The position numbers and the translations under genes were made by a program. From positions 2,740,501-2,804,500 of the forward strand of contig WPIO01000013.1 in NCBI GenBank assembly GCA_009760855.2: a stretch of DNA of 64,000 nt, in the 5' to 3' direction. Position 1 is the stretch's first letter. Each line of letters starts with the position of its first letter. Origin of the DNA: Cristatella mucedo. Its lineage: Eukaryota > Bryozoa > Phylactolaemata > Cristatellidae. The notes under the pieces were generated by a model. That model was not told the DNA's origin, ran no database searches, and worked only from the letters and a program-made list of their open reading frames with translations. Positions 34,801 to 49,500 of this stretch are shown here, in pieces.

Positions 34801-37800
34801 ATGCTTGTAAAGCAGGGGATGACCTGTTGGGTCTTGGGGCACCATGCAAACTTAGCGTTGGTACATTTCCTATAACCAGTGCTAGTGGGATGGGGTGCCG
34901 GTTGCCGGTCATGATCAGTCTGCCATGCTATGGCGGTCGTAAGAGCAGCCAATAAAACATACTATTTCATTTGTGCAGTGCCTTAATTAAGAGAGCCTTA
35001 TCTCTATTCAGGCGCTTTGCATATGCTGCAATTATATAATGCACGACCTTGGTCGTTAATGGAGAGCATCTTACCCCTGGGCCAAACCAGGGGTGGCAAA
35101 AAATAGTTGTGGAGGTGAAGATGTACTTCGTTGAGTTGTGTAGTCAGCACCAGACTTTGGTTATCCATATCCAAAAAGCTCTCCCAGCCCCTGAGTGTGC
35201 AACACTGGTAAGACTTGTGATGCATTTCAAGATGTAAAGAGCCGATGGGGGAGGAAGATAGGGAAATAATTCAGCCGTGATGTGAAGTCGTTCATGATCT
35301 TGCCCACAAGGGCTGTCTTGCACCGTCGAGGCATTTGCTAATTATTCGTGGCAATTGCGGTCTTACATTCTGTGCATTCTTGTTTTTTTTTAGGACAAGC
35401 TTCGAGAAACGCTTTCTATCTTTGGTCGGGTGGTGGGCGTGTCCATAAAAGACGGAAGGCATGGATATGCAAAAAAGTTTGCGTAAGTGTCACCTATCTT
35501 ATGCATCGCCTCCAGTAGGATATCAGTAGTGCATGTCATGTTCTTTTCGTTCGGAGTAACTTGTTATGTGAATGGCACGGTAGTCCACTACTTTGGTTAA
35601 GCGGTAAGGTGCTTGCACTTAACGACTCAGGTCGTGGGTTCGAGTCCTGTAGCGGTAAATTCTGTATTGCCCACTGCAAGTGGAGTCTGATCGGCTAATG
35701 ATCTCTATGAATGAGGGTGTTGAATCAGCTAGCATTTACTTGTGGAACCATGTTATTCCTCCTGCTATGCAGGTCGATATGCCCTCATTCCTTGTGAAAC
35801 GACCGTTGAAACATTGTACAACCAACCCAGTTATGCACCTAAAACTCTAGCACCTGTAACACTGCCTATGGTTTGTAATAACTTTTTAGATACAGCAGGG
35901 TCTTTATATGCACACTGCCTTTTTCAATCGAGTGGTTCCCAATAGTAGTGACTAGTTTCTGCTTTATCTTATGAGTTTTTAGATTTGATTTTAATCTGTT
36001 GAGGTTCTAAATATGATTTTTGGTTGAAACTTCTGTTGGGATTTCAGTCCTTTGGGCTGAAGCTCCTCATTTGCACAAAGAGAAAATGGGAATTGAACCT
36101 TTCAGGTTTATTAGTTTCACATCTATTGAGGAAGTGGAAAAAGCTGTTGCCAGCTCTGGCACGTTGATGTTGGATGGACAGAAACTCATCATTAAGCATT
36201 CATACAAGAATTCGGTGCATTCGATGACCAGTAGCCTGCCGGAGCAGCAACAGCAGCATGACACTGTCTTCAAACAGGAACCGAACAGGCGTTTAAAGTC
36301 TACCGAGGTACATGAGGTTTGGCAGAGTATGAGTGCCAGAAGTTTAGATGCTGTTGTCAAATTTTTCAAGTTTTTTTTTAAGGAAAGCCAATGTCGTATT
36401 TTGCTTGTTGTCTGTCGTTTTTTATTTTTTGTTTTCGAAATAGTTAACAGATGCTACTGTGAAATCAATTGTAAGCTGAGAGTGTTTACACTGTCTGTAT
36501 CCAACAAGCCTTGTTCAGTCCTTCAGTATTTCAGACAAACATTTTTTCAGCTAGCTCTTAGATTTGCTGCTTGGTTTTCTAAAATGTTATTGATTTTCCA
36601 TATAGTTACTCGAGCTGCTAGTGGCAACTTTGAAAAGTTTTAGTTTTTTTGAGACGTAAGCATGGATCTTCGATGGTAGGTGTTCGTTACCCGGTAACTA
36701 ATGTTCGGGTATGCGAATAGTAATAATAATAATAATAATAATGCACTTGATAAAGCGCCCTCGGAGAACTCAATCTCTTTCTAGGCACTTTACATTTGCT
36801 GCAAAGGGAAACCCAATTGAATGGTGAGTAATATCATGCTTGATAAACAAACAACATGAATAACATGGTCAGGGGGACATGCACAGGGTCAGCATGCAAG
36901 TGTGGTTAGTGGCAGCATGCACAGTGTCAGCATGCATAAGCACGTGAAGGACGAATCACAGGGACCCACTAAATGCTGTCCTAAATAGGTGTCTAAGTTC
37001 TTTTTAAATGTGGTCAAGTCAGGGGATGTTATGACGTAAGTCGGGAGTGAGTTTCAGGCTTTGGGAGCATACGAACTAAATGCATGGTCTCCAAAGGATT
37101 TGAGGTTTGTACGAGGTATTGGTAAACTGTTGGATTCCGAAAAGTGGGTGGTACGATGCTTGGCCTGGTGGGGGTGTAGATCTGAGAGATAGGCTGGAGC
37201 CAAAGAATGAAGTGACCTAAAAGTGAGCGACAAAACCTTGAAGTCGATCTGTTGCTTGACTGGTAGCCAATGCAGGTCGGTGAGAAGTGGTATGATGTGG
37301 CAACTTTGATGCTCAGGACAGACAAGCCTAGCTGCAGAGTCTTGCACCAGCTGTAATCGCTTGATTGCACATGCCCGTAGGCCAGCAAGCAGCTAGTTGC
37401 AGAAGTCAAGACAGGAAGTATCCCAGTTCCAACAATCAATTACTTACTCTATAATTTCCTGTCAGTAGAAAAAGTGGCTAAGCTGCAAATATTGATGAAG
37501 ACAGAATGCACAGGATTTAGCCCCTGTTATTTGCCATCTCATCAAACTGTCTCAGTTATCTCTCAGAGGAGCATTTAATATTTGGAACTAGGGACACAAA
37601 TTTTGCATCAGCTGCATCATATTGTATTTGCCTTGATTGCTAGACAGAGAAAATTGACCGGTTAAAGCTGCAGATTTGGGGCACTAGCTGTAAACATGGG
37701 AAAAGAAGAACAGAATAAAATTGTTGGCTTAGACTATTTATTATGCAAGCAATTCAAGATCAAGATTCGATAGTCGTGTTATTCGATAGTCGCCTCATCC

Positions 37801-38086
37801 ATCACAGCATGAGCTATTGTATTAGAACTTAAAAACACACCTATTTAGGACAGCATTTAGTGGGTCCCTGTGATTCGTCATTGATGTGCTTATGCGTGCT
37901 GACACTGTGCATGCTGCCACTAAGGACACTTGCATGCTGACCCTGTGCATGTCACCCCTAACCATGTTATTCATTTTGTTTGTTTTTCAAGCATGATTTT
38001 ACTTACCATTCAATTGCATTTCACTTTGCAGGAAATGTAAAGCGCCCAGAAAGAGATTAAGTTCTCTGAGGGTGCTTTATCAAGTG

Positions 38087-38119
<33 letters not shown>

Positions 38120-38884
38120 GTGTTACTAAAATATGTTGGGTTAATGCTTCGATGAATAATCACCACTTTCGAATAATTTCACCGAGTGCAGTATAAGTTA
38201 GAGATTAAGCAGAACGATGCAAATTTTGCTGTTATACAGACCCATGTCTGGACAAAGGTGCAAGCCCTCGTCCTTAAGTCACTGCTTGCCAGTTTCTTTC
38301 TTAAGGACCTATGATGAATGTGTATAAACTATGTGAAGTGATTATTTTGCCAGGTCTGCAGAACTGAGCTGATGTAAGCAGGGCCTCACTCTAGCATTGA
38401 CCATAGCTAAATTGTAGATGAGAATCTTTGCAGTTGTACTGCCTGTCTGCATCATTAAAATAAAAGCTTATCCCTCCCTACCTACACTCTGATTGAGTGA
38501 GCAAATAAAAAAGTAATAGTACTATATATTTATATTGCACCCTACGAGAATTGGTCTTTTTTCTAAGCACTTTACTTAGGCTGTTAAGGAAGCACGATCA
38601 AATGGTTAGTGGTGGTATGCTCAATAATCATCAAGCATAGCATGGTTAGAGATTGCATTCTCAGGGTCAGCATGCAAATGTGATTAGTGGCAGCATTCAC
38701 AGTCAGTCAGCACCCATAAGCACATGAAGGACACTTACCTGGACCCACTAAATGCTGTGATAAATAGATACGTTTTTAGCATATTTTTAGTTGTCAAGTC
38801 AAGGGATGTCCTGACATCAGTCAGAAGTGAGTTCCAAGCTTTGAGAGCACACGAATTAAAAGCGTAGTCTCTAAAGGATAATCG

Positions 38885-38927
<43 letters not shown>

Positions 38928-41900
38928 CGTGCGTGTATGTCTTACAGGGCTGGCCCAAAAAATCTATTACATCATAGGAATTAACACAAATCTGAAACTT
39001 TGCTGGGTTTTTACAAAATAACGGCCAAAAATACTTCCACAAGATAGGATTAAAAAAGGAAGCAGTAAATGAACCAGATTGTGCATGATGCCACCTACCT
39101 GAGTTAGACAACTAAATGCGGAAAAATACACACAATTAACTTGTTTGGTGGTTTCACGTGGGTGCAGAAACATTTTAGGATTTCGAAGGATAGTTTTTAG
39201 CAGCAGAATCAGAAGACGGTCAAGGAAGATTTTTTTAGATGTGCCAGATATACCTCTCTAGAAAAATGAATCTTAGAAACGGTGTCTGGCACTAGTTTGG
39301 GGAATTTTTCAGATTTGAGACTTCTTGCTGAAGTTTATAGTATAGTAATAATAATAATAATAATAAGCTATGCTAATGTAGATTCGATTTATCACCTCAT
39401 GACAACTTCATGTCACTTTCTAGGCACTTGCAGAGTCCAAAAGAGAAACATATAAGTATATAAAATGATTAGTAATAGCAACATGCACAATTGTTGCATG
39501 CAAAAGTATCGTCGATAAGTAAAACATATCGACGATTAACATGGTCAAAGCACATTTTAGAGGAATAGGTAGGTTTTTAGTTTTACTTTGAATGTTGTCT
39601 AATCAGGGATGTTGTAGATTCAGTCGGTAGTGAGTTCCATACTTTTGATAGATAAGAACAGTAGGCACAGTTTCAAGAGGATTTGATTTTGGTAAGAGGT
39701 GCAGTTAAACGACTAGTGTCGAAGGAGTGTGGTGTAGGGGAAGGCCATATTGTTCACATATAAGCCCAGGGCAAGAGAATGAAGAAACCCAAAAATGAGT
39801 GAAATTCTTTGAAATTGATGGGCTTCTAGATCAGAAGCCAGTGCAGGTCATAGCATCACAGTATGCTGTTGGCTACCGATAGCTCACCAAAAGCCTTGTA
39901 GGCTTGGAATAAATAATATGTCTACCGTTTGCCTAGTTTCATTGTAAAGAAACCTACCTTCCCACACTGTCCATTCTGCTAAAAAAAAACATGCTGTCGA
40001 ACCGTCAGCCGAATTTATTTAGCATCGAACAACCCAAAGCAGACATTGAAGCGCTTTAAATAATGAAGTTAGCACAGGAAAGAATATAGCTGCAGCTGGT
40101 GTGCCCCTTTAAAAAAATGAAGAGCATTAGATAGTTGTTGTTGACCTGTGCCCTCTCAGAGCAGTATAGAATTATCTTTCCAGATACCTCCCGTGTCTTT
40201 GGCCACTTAAAATGAGCAACCTTTTTTTTTTACTAAAAGTAATCTATATGTGATATGTGTCTTGTAAACAACTGTTGAAGGCAGCTAGGGGCATGTCATC
40301 TCGTGCACCTTTGACGGCCCTACTAAGCCATCCCGCTAAATGTCCATCCAAATTAATTGTGCTTTTATACCTGGTCCCCATCTATTGTCTCACAAGCTGG
40401 CATATAAAGGAAGGTGTTTTAAATTAGGCTAGTTACTATTACTTATAATAAAACGTCTAATGTTAATAGATATTGCTGGTCTCTCTTTACTCTTATTAGA
40501 GTTTATTGTGACCTCTGTAAAGAGGGAGCAAATTTTTTAGCAGGCAGTTGCTATATTTATATTTCAGATGCTATATTTATCAGTCTGCTGTATTTATCTT
40601 TCAGATGCAGCTCTTGGTGACCCATGTCGAAACACCTGTACAATTTTATGCTCAGATTTATGACACTCGTATGCTGGGAACCGTCTATACAGGGCTGGCA
40701 GCCCACTGCCCTTCGGCAGACCGCCTGTCGGGCATTCCTAGTAGTAATCAGGTATGTTTGTGACAGCCCTCATATAATTGAGGCATGCAGTAGCCACTGC
40801 GGCCTTTTAACATTTGTGGTCTTTTGAAGGGGTTCTGTGGTATATATATAATTCACGCATGCTGGTGCATTGCCTATAGAGGATTCTTGTCACCGATTGT
40901 TACAGGATTGTGGATTTGTTCTATTGTTGCTTTTGCCATGCTGAGGAGTGCCTTCCATGTGCATGCCTGTATGGTGGTTCCTAATTGCAAATGTGTTCTA
41001 CGAAGTTTTATCGAATCGAGCATGCCTTTTAATGCCTGTGAACTAGCGAACTGGTTCACCTGCTATGCTTGCTGTGTGGCTGGCTCCTTGATAATCAATA
41101 ATATAGGAATCAAGGGGCTAATTTTTACTTTAGCTACTATCCAAGTCTTAAATTTTACATTGCATTAGCAAAATGAGTAGAATTTAAGTTATTAATCTTT
41201 CTTTAGTCTACTCCCTTTTTAATGCCAATAGGTTTCTGTGGTCTGGGATAGTAATGATAATTTTCGTTCTGCAACTTCCCTAGCTGCTCTATTCTGAAGC
41301 TCTGTGCCATGGTGTACTGTGCTAGGATAGCTTTATCAGTTTTACTAAGAATACTATTTAAAAGCTGGATGTCAGCCTGTCGCGTTATCCTGACCTTACA
41401 CTCTGTTTATTTCTTCTTTTTGAAAACATGATTGAACGATTTTGCTCCTACATGTGCCGTTATTAGCTTGCACTGCTTTTAACTAGTTCTGGTCCATGCT
41501 GCACATAGGAACCATCTGATGTTAAAAGTCATGCCTTTGCCAATCGTTGAATTCCTCTTTAAAATAGTCTCTGGTAGGTCAGGTTCATCGTAATAATAAT
41601 TATAATACATTTGATAAAGCACCCTCAGAGAACTCACTTTCTTTCTAGGTGCTTTACATTTGCTGCAAAGGAAATACGATCGAATGGTTAGTGGTAGCAT
41701 GCTCGATAAACAACATGAATAACATGGTTAGGGGTGACATGCACAGGGTCAGCATGCAAGTGTCCTTAGTGGCAGCATGCACAGTGTCAGCACGCATAAG
41801 CACATAAAAGACGAATCACAGGGACCCACTAAATGCTGTGATAAATAGGTGCGTTTTTAATTTCTTTTTGAATGTGTTCAAGTCAGGGGATGATGTGACG

Positions 41901-44900
41901 GAAGTCGGGAGTGAGTTCCAGGCTTTGGGAGCATACGAACTAAATGCAGTCTCCAAAGGATTTGAGGTTTGTATGAGGTATAGGTAAACAGTTAGATTCC
42001 GAAAAGCAGGTGGTACAATGCTTAGCCTGGTGGGGCAGTAGATCTGATAGGTCGCCGAGATGGTTTAGTCCACCGGTTAAGATGCTTGCCCTGATCAAGG
42101 TCTGGCTGAGGTCGTGGGGTCGAGCCCTGAGGCATATGTAAAGTGCCTGAATAGAGATTGAGTTCTCTTGGGGTTTTATACAAATGAATTATATTAAATT
42201 ATATTAGGCTGGAGCCAAAGAATGAAGTGACCTAAAGTGAGCGACAAAACCTTGAAGTCGATCCGTTGCTTGACTGGTAGCCAGTACAGGTCGGCAAGAA
42301 GTGGTGTGATGTTGCAACTGCGATGCTCACGACAGACAAGCCTAGCTGCAGAGCTTTGCACCAGCTGCAATCGCCTGATCGCACATGCCGGTAGGCCAGC
42401 AAGCAGTGAGTCACAGAAGTCGAGACGGGATGTCACAAATGCATGGACCAACTTAGACGTGGTATTCTTATCTAAACAAGCCCGAATTTTAGCAATGTTA
42501 TGTATCTGAAAGTAAGCAGACTTGATTGTGGTGCTGATGTGGTTGTCTAACGAGAGGTCGCTTTGGAACGTGACACCTAGATTTTGTCCAGATTCAATGG
42601 GAGATATGCTGGCTGAGCCGATTTTGAGTGTTGGCCTTTCCAATTTCTGAATCACACTTGGTTTGTCCATAACTCGTAAGTTCCTGGTTTGCCCATAACT
42701 AGTAAGTTTTTTAGTACGCACTGGTATAGCTATTCTACAAGAAAACACTGTTCCACGAATTTCCATCATGTCGAAAGCTGAAAGTGTCTCAGAAGTCACT
42801 TACGCAGTCTGCTTTTGCCTGTTTTGGCTCATTGTAAGCAAAGAAGATGGTGTCACGTACCACGTCCAGGCAGGACTGCCATCTTTTGATTGCATTTAGC
42901 AAGCCCGAAGTTTCTAAACTACCACAATGTTATATAGTTTGTAATAAATGTCAGAATGCAAAGATTTTTAGTGGCTGCAGAGCTGTTGATGCTTAATAAA
43001 TTGTATTGGTTGGGTGCCAATGTCTAGTTCTACCGATGCAGTTTCACTTTGCATGCTTTTTCTATGTACCGACTCTTATTTATTTTTTGTGTGCCAAAGG
43101 AATTGGCTTGCATGTTTCTGCATTCGTGACTCTTGCATATGTCTACAGTTGGCTCTTAGATCTTAACACTTTTTGTTTAGCAAAAGAAAGCAGGTAGCTG
43201 TTACGAATTAAACCTTGCTATTAGCCAAGCCTTCTCTATGTTTCCGGTAACCCTCAACCTCTTACTGTGTGATGATCAAAGTATTCTTCAAAGAAATTCA
43301 TATTGTATTTTTAGTGGATTTGCAAAATCTAGTTACATATTGCATGCATACTTATTATTTCCTGACCTGGCTGTAGATGTTAATTTCATCTGCATTCTAC
43401 TGAAACGTTTTCTGGTAGGCCCATGTGGCCACTTATATTTCAAGGGCTGAATTCGACATGGCCCAGAAAAAATATTCACTGTTTTTCTGCAGGTTTATGG
43501 ATCAAAGTATTCCGTAGATGACAACTGGTATCGCTGCAAGGTCGTAAAGCCAGCGTCCGAATCTCAGGTTAGTCTACCTTTCGTCTTCATTTTGAGATCG
43601 CTTGTATTTGCTTAGCTGTTATGTGGTTCATGAGTTATGATTTGCCAAGAAAGTATTGCAAACTTGGTTGTTTATTATTTATTCCTTGTGTGAGTTATGA
43701 CTAGGCAAGAAAGTATTGCAAACTTGGTTGTTTATTATTTATTCCTTGTCTGTGCTTTGATCTATGTCCTCTTGGATCTTATGAGGTAGTTCGGGTTCGG
43801 AGTACTTTTGCTTCTTTAAGCAGTGAGCACATCGTTCTATCTTTTTCAGAGTGTGATCTTTTTTATTGATTACGGAAATTGTGAAGTCGTTGAGAACAAA
43901 TCTTTGGTTCAACTGCCTGCTCATATATCAGAATTGGCACCACTAGCAAAAATGTTTTACCTTTATGGTCTTGAGGTCAACGATGAAGCTGGATTGGGCA
44001 AGTCTTGTGAGGTATGCCTTGCATTGCTTCTTGGTGACTGATTTTGTATTGTAACCATAATAGTGAATGTTATTGCTTAATTTTTTAGCTTCTTTTTTAT
44101 TAGTTCTTTACATTTGCTGCTGATATGGCAGAAGTGATGAAGCCTTCACTGCTCAAAGCTGTGCAGCGATTGGTCGGTTTTACCAAGCTGCCTATTGGTC
44201 TTTGATTGGCGTGCATCCAGTTTTTCTTGGTGTCTATTCATGCTAGAGGTTTCAGTGCTAGTAGCTGCACTTGAGTCCCCTTACTTGGTTGTGGTTGCTG
44301 GTGACAATTCTCACTACCAGCTCAGTGAGCTGCTGGTAATATTAATAATTATAATAGCTATAGGTTGTTTGAGGAGCGCCATAGAGAACTAAGTCTCTGT
44401 CCAAGCACTTTACAACTCACTGAAAGAGAATCAATAACTACGGGTTCATGTTATATATATGATATCGTGTTTAGGCAAGTATGCAAAAGTATGCAAGGAG
44501 ACACTCATGGCTAGCGGCTAGTATTGCCCCTGGTTAGTAAAATGCAATGAGTCACCCTCTAGTAAGGTCTTCTATCATATGACTAGTTTTATCCATGACT
44601 ATTAAGCTGGTCTTATCATCATCGTTAGTGTTATCATCGGTAAGCTTCAGAAATTTAGTAGTCATCCAATTGTTCATTGTCGTTAATTGTCCAATTGTTC
44701 ATGCACTTTGCAAGGGAATTAGGTGAGTCAGATGCGGAGCAAGGCTGAGAAGGGTCAAATGATAGGTAGAGCTGAGTATCATCAGCCTAGAAATGAAAGC
44801 CAAGATTTTTTGGTGACGATATCAGCCAGATGGATAGTATAGATTGAAAATTAAGCTGGCCTAAGACCAAATACAGAGGTATCCTATACTTTTTGTTTAA

Positions 44901-46526
44901 TTGTCCTATGTGTGCTTATGCATGTTATTCATGCTGAAATTTTGCATGTTTTCACTATGAAGTTGACCTGCTTGCTTTCCAGCTTGCATAAAGGACCTAG
45001 AAAGAGGTTTGTTTGTATAATAATAATAATAATAATAATAATAACGAACTTGATGAAGCACCATCAGATAACTCAATCTCTTTCTAGGTGCTTTACATTT
45101 GCTGCAAAGGAAGCATGATTGAATGATTAGTAGTAGTAGCATGCTCAATGAACAACAAGAATAAGAACTTCCATGTTCAGAAGAATTCTGCAACAGACAG
45201 GAACACGAGTGAGCAGGCTCTTTGTCGGGAGACGAGAATATTTTTATTACGTTATTATTATTTATTTTTATAAATTCTCTACAAAAATGGTTTGATTATA
45301 ATCATTGTTTCTGCCTTAGCAGCTCAAAAAATGTTATTGGTCCCTAAAATAAAGTGGCAGCTCTGCCTCTAAATCGTCCCTAAGCGTCGACGGCAAAGGA
45401 GTGCTGATTGAGTTGCCTTCTTAGCCCCATCTAAAAAAAAACATAACGTGGTGAATCCTCTCTGAAAAAACACCTCAAAGCTCCATACTGCTGATGCCCT
45501 TCCAGACAGCCCTTAGAACCACGGTGTAAGTCCATAAATCCTCCATGGCCACCCGCATAGATTACTGGAGGCTGGAGAGTGTTTTTGCTGTACGGCCTAC
45601 GATTTGTTTGCACTAAGGGCCATGATAAAATATGAGGTAATGTGCTCACTCTTTATGACCTCGGTCGTGGGTTTGAATCCTTCGGTAGGCAGTCCTTTAT
45701 TGCCAACTGCTAGCTGTAGTGATTGCTGTTAAGGCTCTCCTGCTGCTATACAAATGAGACTGTTAAATCAGCCAATGTTTTTATAGACTTTCCTCCTAAA
45801 TTGGAACCGGTTTTGTGTCGATTCCCCCCCCCTGGTTACCACATCTTGGGGCGGAGGAGCCAAATCGGCCAGCCATCTGTCATGAAGGAGATGCTGCTTC
45901 TGCAGAAATCTTCCTAGTTTACCAGCCGACCAATCAAACCCCAGCTCATATCATATACACCCCAATACCAAAACAACAATAGCTGAGTTCGTATAATTGA
46001 ATTATAGCAAGGCCTTTAGGGCAAGTCTCGAACATGTGATATTTAGGAGTTATAGCAAGGGCTTAACTCTTTTGTACACAGAAAACGCCGTGCATCTATA
46101 TATGGAATGCTCCAAAACACCTGTAACGGAGCACATTACTTGGCACAACACACCTTCCCAAAAATCTTTTTCCTTTTCTTCTATTCTTGTCATACTCGGA
46201 TACTATGATGTTGGCCAAAGAGAACTTCATTTCTGCTGGTGTTGGCTTGGCAGCTTCCCTGGGATCCCTCTTTCTTAAGCAGCCAACCAAATTTGAGCAG
46301 TGGGCTTCGGGCATTACAGAGTCGGCCATTAATTTTCATGAATCGTTAGTGTGTATGCTCTAACTAGGAGTAAAGTCGGCGTCGGCAAAGAGTAAAGTCA
46401 GTTGTGTAAACACAACTTTACATAGCTCCAGGAAATAAGGGAACCTCCAGTGTTTGCGGCTCTGTCTTAGGCAATCGAATGCTGTTCACGGGAGTTATAT
46501 CTGCTGACTGAAACCTGGTATGGGAG

Positions 46527-46589
<63 letters not shown>

Positions 46590-49500
46590 TTTGGTGACCA
46601 TGCAGTTGGACTTTCAGTGGAGGTTTTATGATTAGGCTTCGTAAATCGACATGGCAAAGGCTTCACGTCACGCTTCAGGTCTAGTAATTGATTCTGACGG
46701 ATATTGACCGTATGGCACTGCTGTGAAATCTAGCATCATTATGACACGGCCTGTATCTTCTATGCTTTGTAAGCAAAGAGAACGTTTCATCGATATGTGT
46801 CCTTTTATTTTTGCATGCAGGCACCACTGATGCTGCTATTGTAATGGCCACATTGCTCAACTGACAATAGCATGTTGGTTGCTAATGAGTAGGACTCACA
46901 TAACGTGATACTTTTTTGGATTTGTTATGCATGCTCATGCAGTCTTAGTTTCACTTGCGTTCTTCATGCTGCTACCCCTACCTTGGTAGATGTGCTTGAT
47001 CGTATCTGGTGTTGACCTACCCGAGTACTCAGAACGGTAGGCTCACCATTCTCTTTCTCTGATGACAACACATACTGCTGTTTCCTTTGTAGGGTGCTGC
47101 TTTGCTTCTTAGCCTGGTTAATTCACAAGCTATCCGGGCACTGGTGTATGATGGTAACCTGGCAGAACTGTTTGGAAGTGATGGTCGAAATCTCGGTGAA
47201 CAGATGGTTGCTAAAGGTTATTGTGTCTCAGCTCGTATTAACATGAGGTGCGTATCTCCCAATTGCAGCTATTTAGGTATTGCATCTTTCTGGTGCCATG
47301 CTTGGACGTTAGACCTATGGCTAAAGGATGTGTTACCAATGAGCCTAGCTGTGATGGTAACTTTCAGCTTGTCTGGCGGTGGTGATAGCAGAATGCAACA
47401 TCCTCCTGTGATAACAGCCTCATCCAGCAACTCGAGCTTCACATCCAGTGCATCAGATAAGACTTGGAGGAAACCTGGAACTGTTCCATTACTAATGGAT
47501 GAGCCGATCGATCGCTCAGCAGTTTTGCCAAAACTCGATGAAAATAGCCTAAGAAAGCCTCTTGCTGCCTTAGCTACTGGTTCTAGACCCCTGCACAATG
47601 GTTGCTCAACATCAGCAAGTATCACTAGCTGTGCTTCGAGCCTATCGGATTCAGATGCAAGTTTGCATAAGGTAAGATCATCCTGTGAGATCGCTTCTTT
47701 GGCGTACATTAGGGAAGCAAGTGACGTGCAGTTAATTACCTTGCTTATATACGTGTTGCAATCGATTGCCAATTGTGTTATGTCTCTCAAGCTAGGTGGT
47801 TCTGATTATGATTAGTCCATGCTTCCTGTCTCCTTACGGTTCAGGTCAGGTCAGGTCTGAAACAAATAAAGCAAGCTGGTTTTGAGCACTTCAAACAATG
47901 TAGCTTAGACAAAGAGGATATAACTTGCATCAGCACTGGTTGCTTGTAACTCCATACCCCCTTTCAGCTCAGGTCTGTGAGTGATGCATGGTTGTATTCC
48001 AGAATTCGTTCAGGAGGCCCTTACCTTCTCGGAGATAGGGTTGGATCTTGAGCTTGCTGGAGCCAGCCAATAATTTCAGTCGGTATGCCCCCAGAAAGAA
48101 TGTGTCCTTCGGCTTAAGGGGCTACAGCTCCCCCTTACTGCACTTATGCAGTGTACATCTTCTGCGTTAATGGCCATATGGCTGTGAAGTCAATGTATAT
48201 GAATGTTTTAATAGAAAAAGTGAACTAGCATTGTGAGATAGCATTTTGGCTGAAACTCCTGTTGTGACTCATTGTGACTCGTATGTAAAGAAAGGTTGGT
48301 GCTTAGATCACGTTCGACAGTACTTCACTTTACTGAGATGACGACAGGTTTTTCGAAGCACAGAATCGTGCTTACATTTGTGGTTCTGACTTAGCTGTTA
48401 TTAATATCTGCATACTCAGATGTGTAGAAACCCATTTGCACTGTTAGTTCAAATGTATTTCACAGCTGTAATTGTTTTTATTAAGTGTATCCATTCATTG
48501 TGGATAATATTAGTACATTCCCCCTGTTAACTAGCTACGCTCCACCGATGCTGCTGCCCTATACCAATGAGCTGTATTATATGTTCGTTCTAGCAATTGC
48601 AAGAGTATCGTTCGTGCATAGAGAAGCAGGCAGCTGAATGCAGTCATCTCAAGGAGCAGCTTGTAGTAAGGACGAGGCACTTGCTTTTGTTGCCTGAGCC
48701 TCTGCTATGCTTGAAAGTATATGGGTATCGCAGTTCTGTGTCGAACTAGAGCCTCTGTATTGCATTTCGGCACAAATGTCCTTTTCGAAATGGTTGACTT
48801 TTTTTACGGGCGAGCATCATCCCACATGCTTGGGTTCTCAAACCTTTGCCACCATGCTTTGACCACTCTGGACACTGCAATGATGTGCAACGCTTTGTTG
48901 CCATCACCTGTCTGCCTCCGGTTAGCCCCTCTCCAAGCTGCCCGTGCTTTTGTCGTCTCCAAGATTTGGCATCTGCTTTGCTGTTAATGGTTGATCTGGC
49001 AAACTTGTGGGTTTGTCACCCTTAAATCAACTCATGGGTATGAGGACCCTTTCGTTTGTTATTTGGGATGTGAATATTGAGGCGATGGGCTATTGCAAGC
49101 TTTTATTTGGAAGGAGTGCTCACAGCTTCTTTTTTAATGCGTCCTGCATTACTCAGACCAATGTCTCTTAACGTCTGCGCTGGGTTAGCAATTCACACAG
49201 GATTCCTGTTCACGTTGGATAGTGGAGTATTTCCAGTCGGGTTGGGGGGGTAGCCAATGCAAGGAAGATTCGTGGTGCCGGCTTTGACCACTGGGGCTTT
49301 GCCGTGCAGCACTCATTCAACCATTTAGCTGCTGAGGGTTTTTAGCCATGAAGACAGTCGGCTAAAACACACGCGAGCAATTATTTTACTTTCTGAGTTT
49401 GTGCAACTGCTCGCAGGGAAGCAGTCAATGTCTATCTGTCTGGTCGAATACTGAACTACTGCATTGTGTCGGATGTAGCTGTGCTAGGAATCGGTGGCCT

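Larger units (their letters stand above)
31839..35393. other. STK31-type intron 1
   Basis: Contains a SINE-A tandem dimer (33290-33650), a LINE-A tail (33928-34008), a SINE-A (34645-34785) and a SINE-B (34978-35092). The remainder is unrecognised. Confidence 0.55.
36308..40604. other. STK31-type intron 3
   Basis: Mostly LINE-A copies (36719-37415, 37826-38119, 38510-38880, 39345-39880) and a (GT)n tract. 36308-36718 is T-rich with a long open frame that is only the read-through of exon 3. 37416-37825 and 39881-40604 show nothing recognisable. Confidence 0.5.
40752..43492. other. STK31-type intron 4
   Basis: Holds the LINE-A copy 41589-42712 with a nested SINE-B. 40752-41588 and 42713-43492 show nothing recognised. 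Confidence 0.55.
44012..47092. other. STK31-type intron 6
   Basis: Contains a diverged LINE-A (44338-44890), a LINE-A tail (45016-45190), a SINE-A (45625-45785) and a (GA)n tract. The rest is unrecognised. Confidence 0.5.

Noticed and set aside
47102-47815. A single 237-codon exon in the STK31-type gene
   Set aside because: The frame is open across a short intron (47248-47367) and past a good donor at 47672. The residues in the intron and after 47671 do not look like Tudor or linker sequence.
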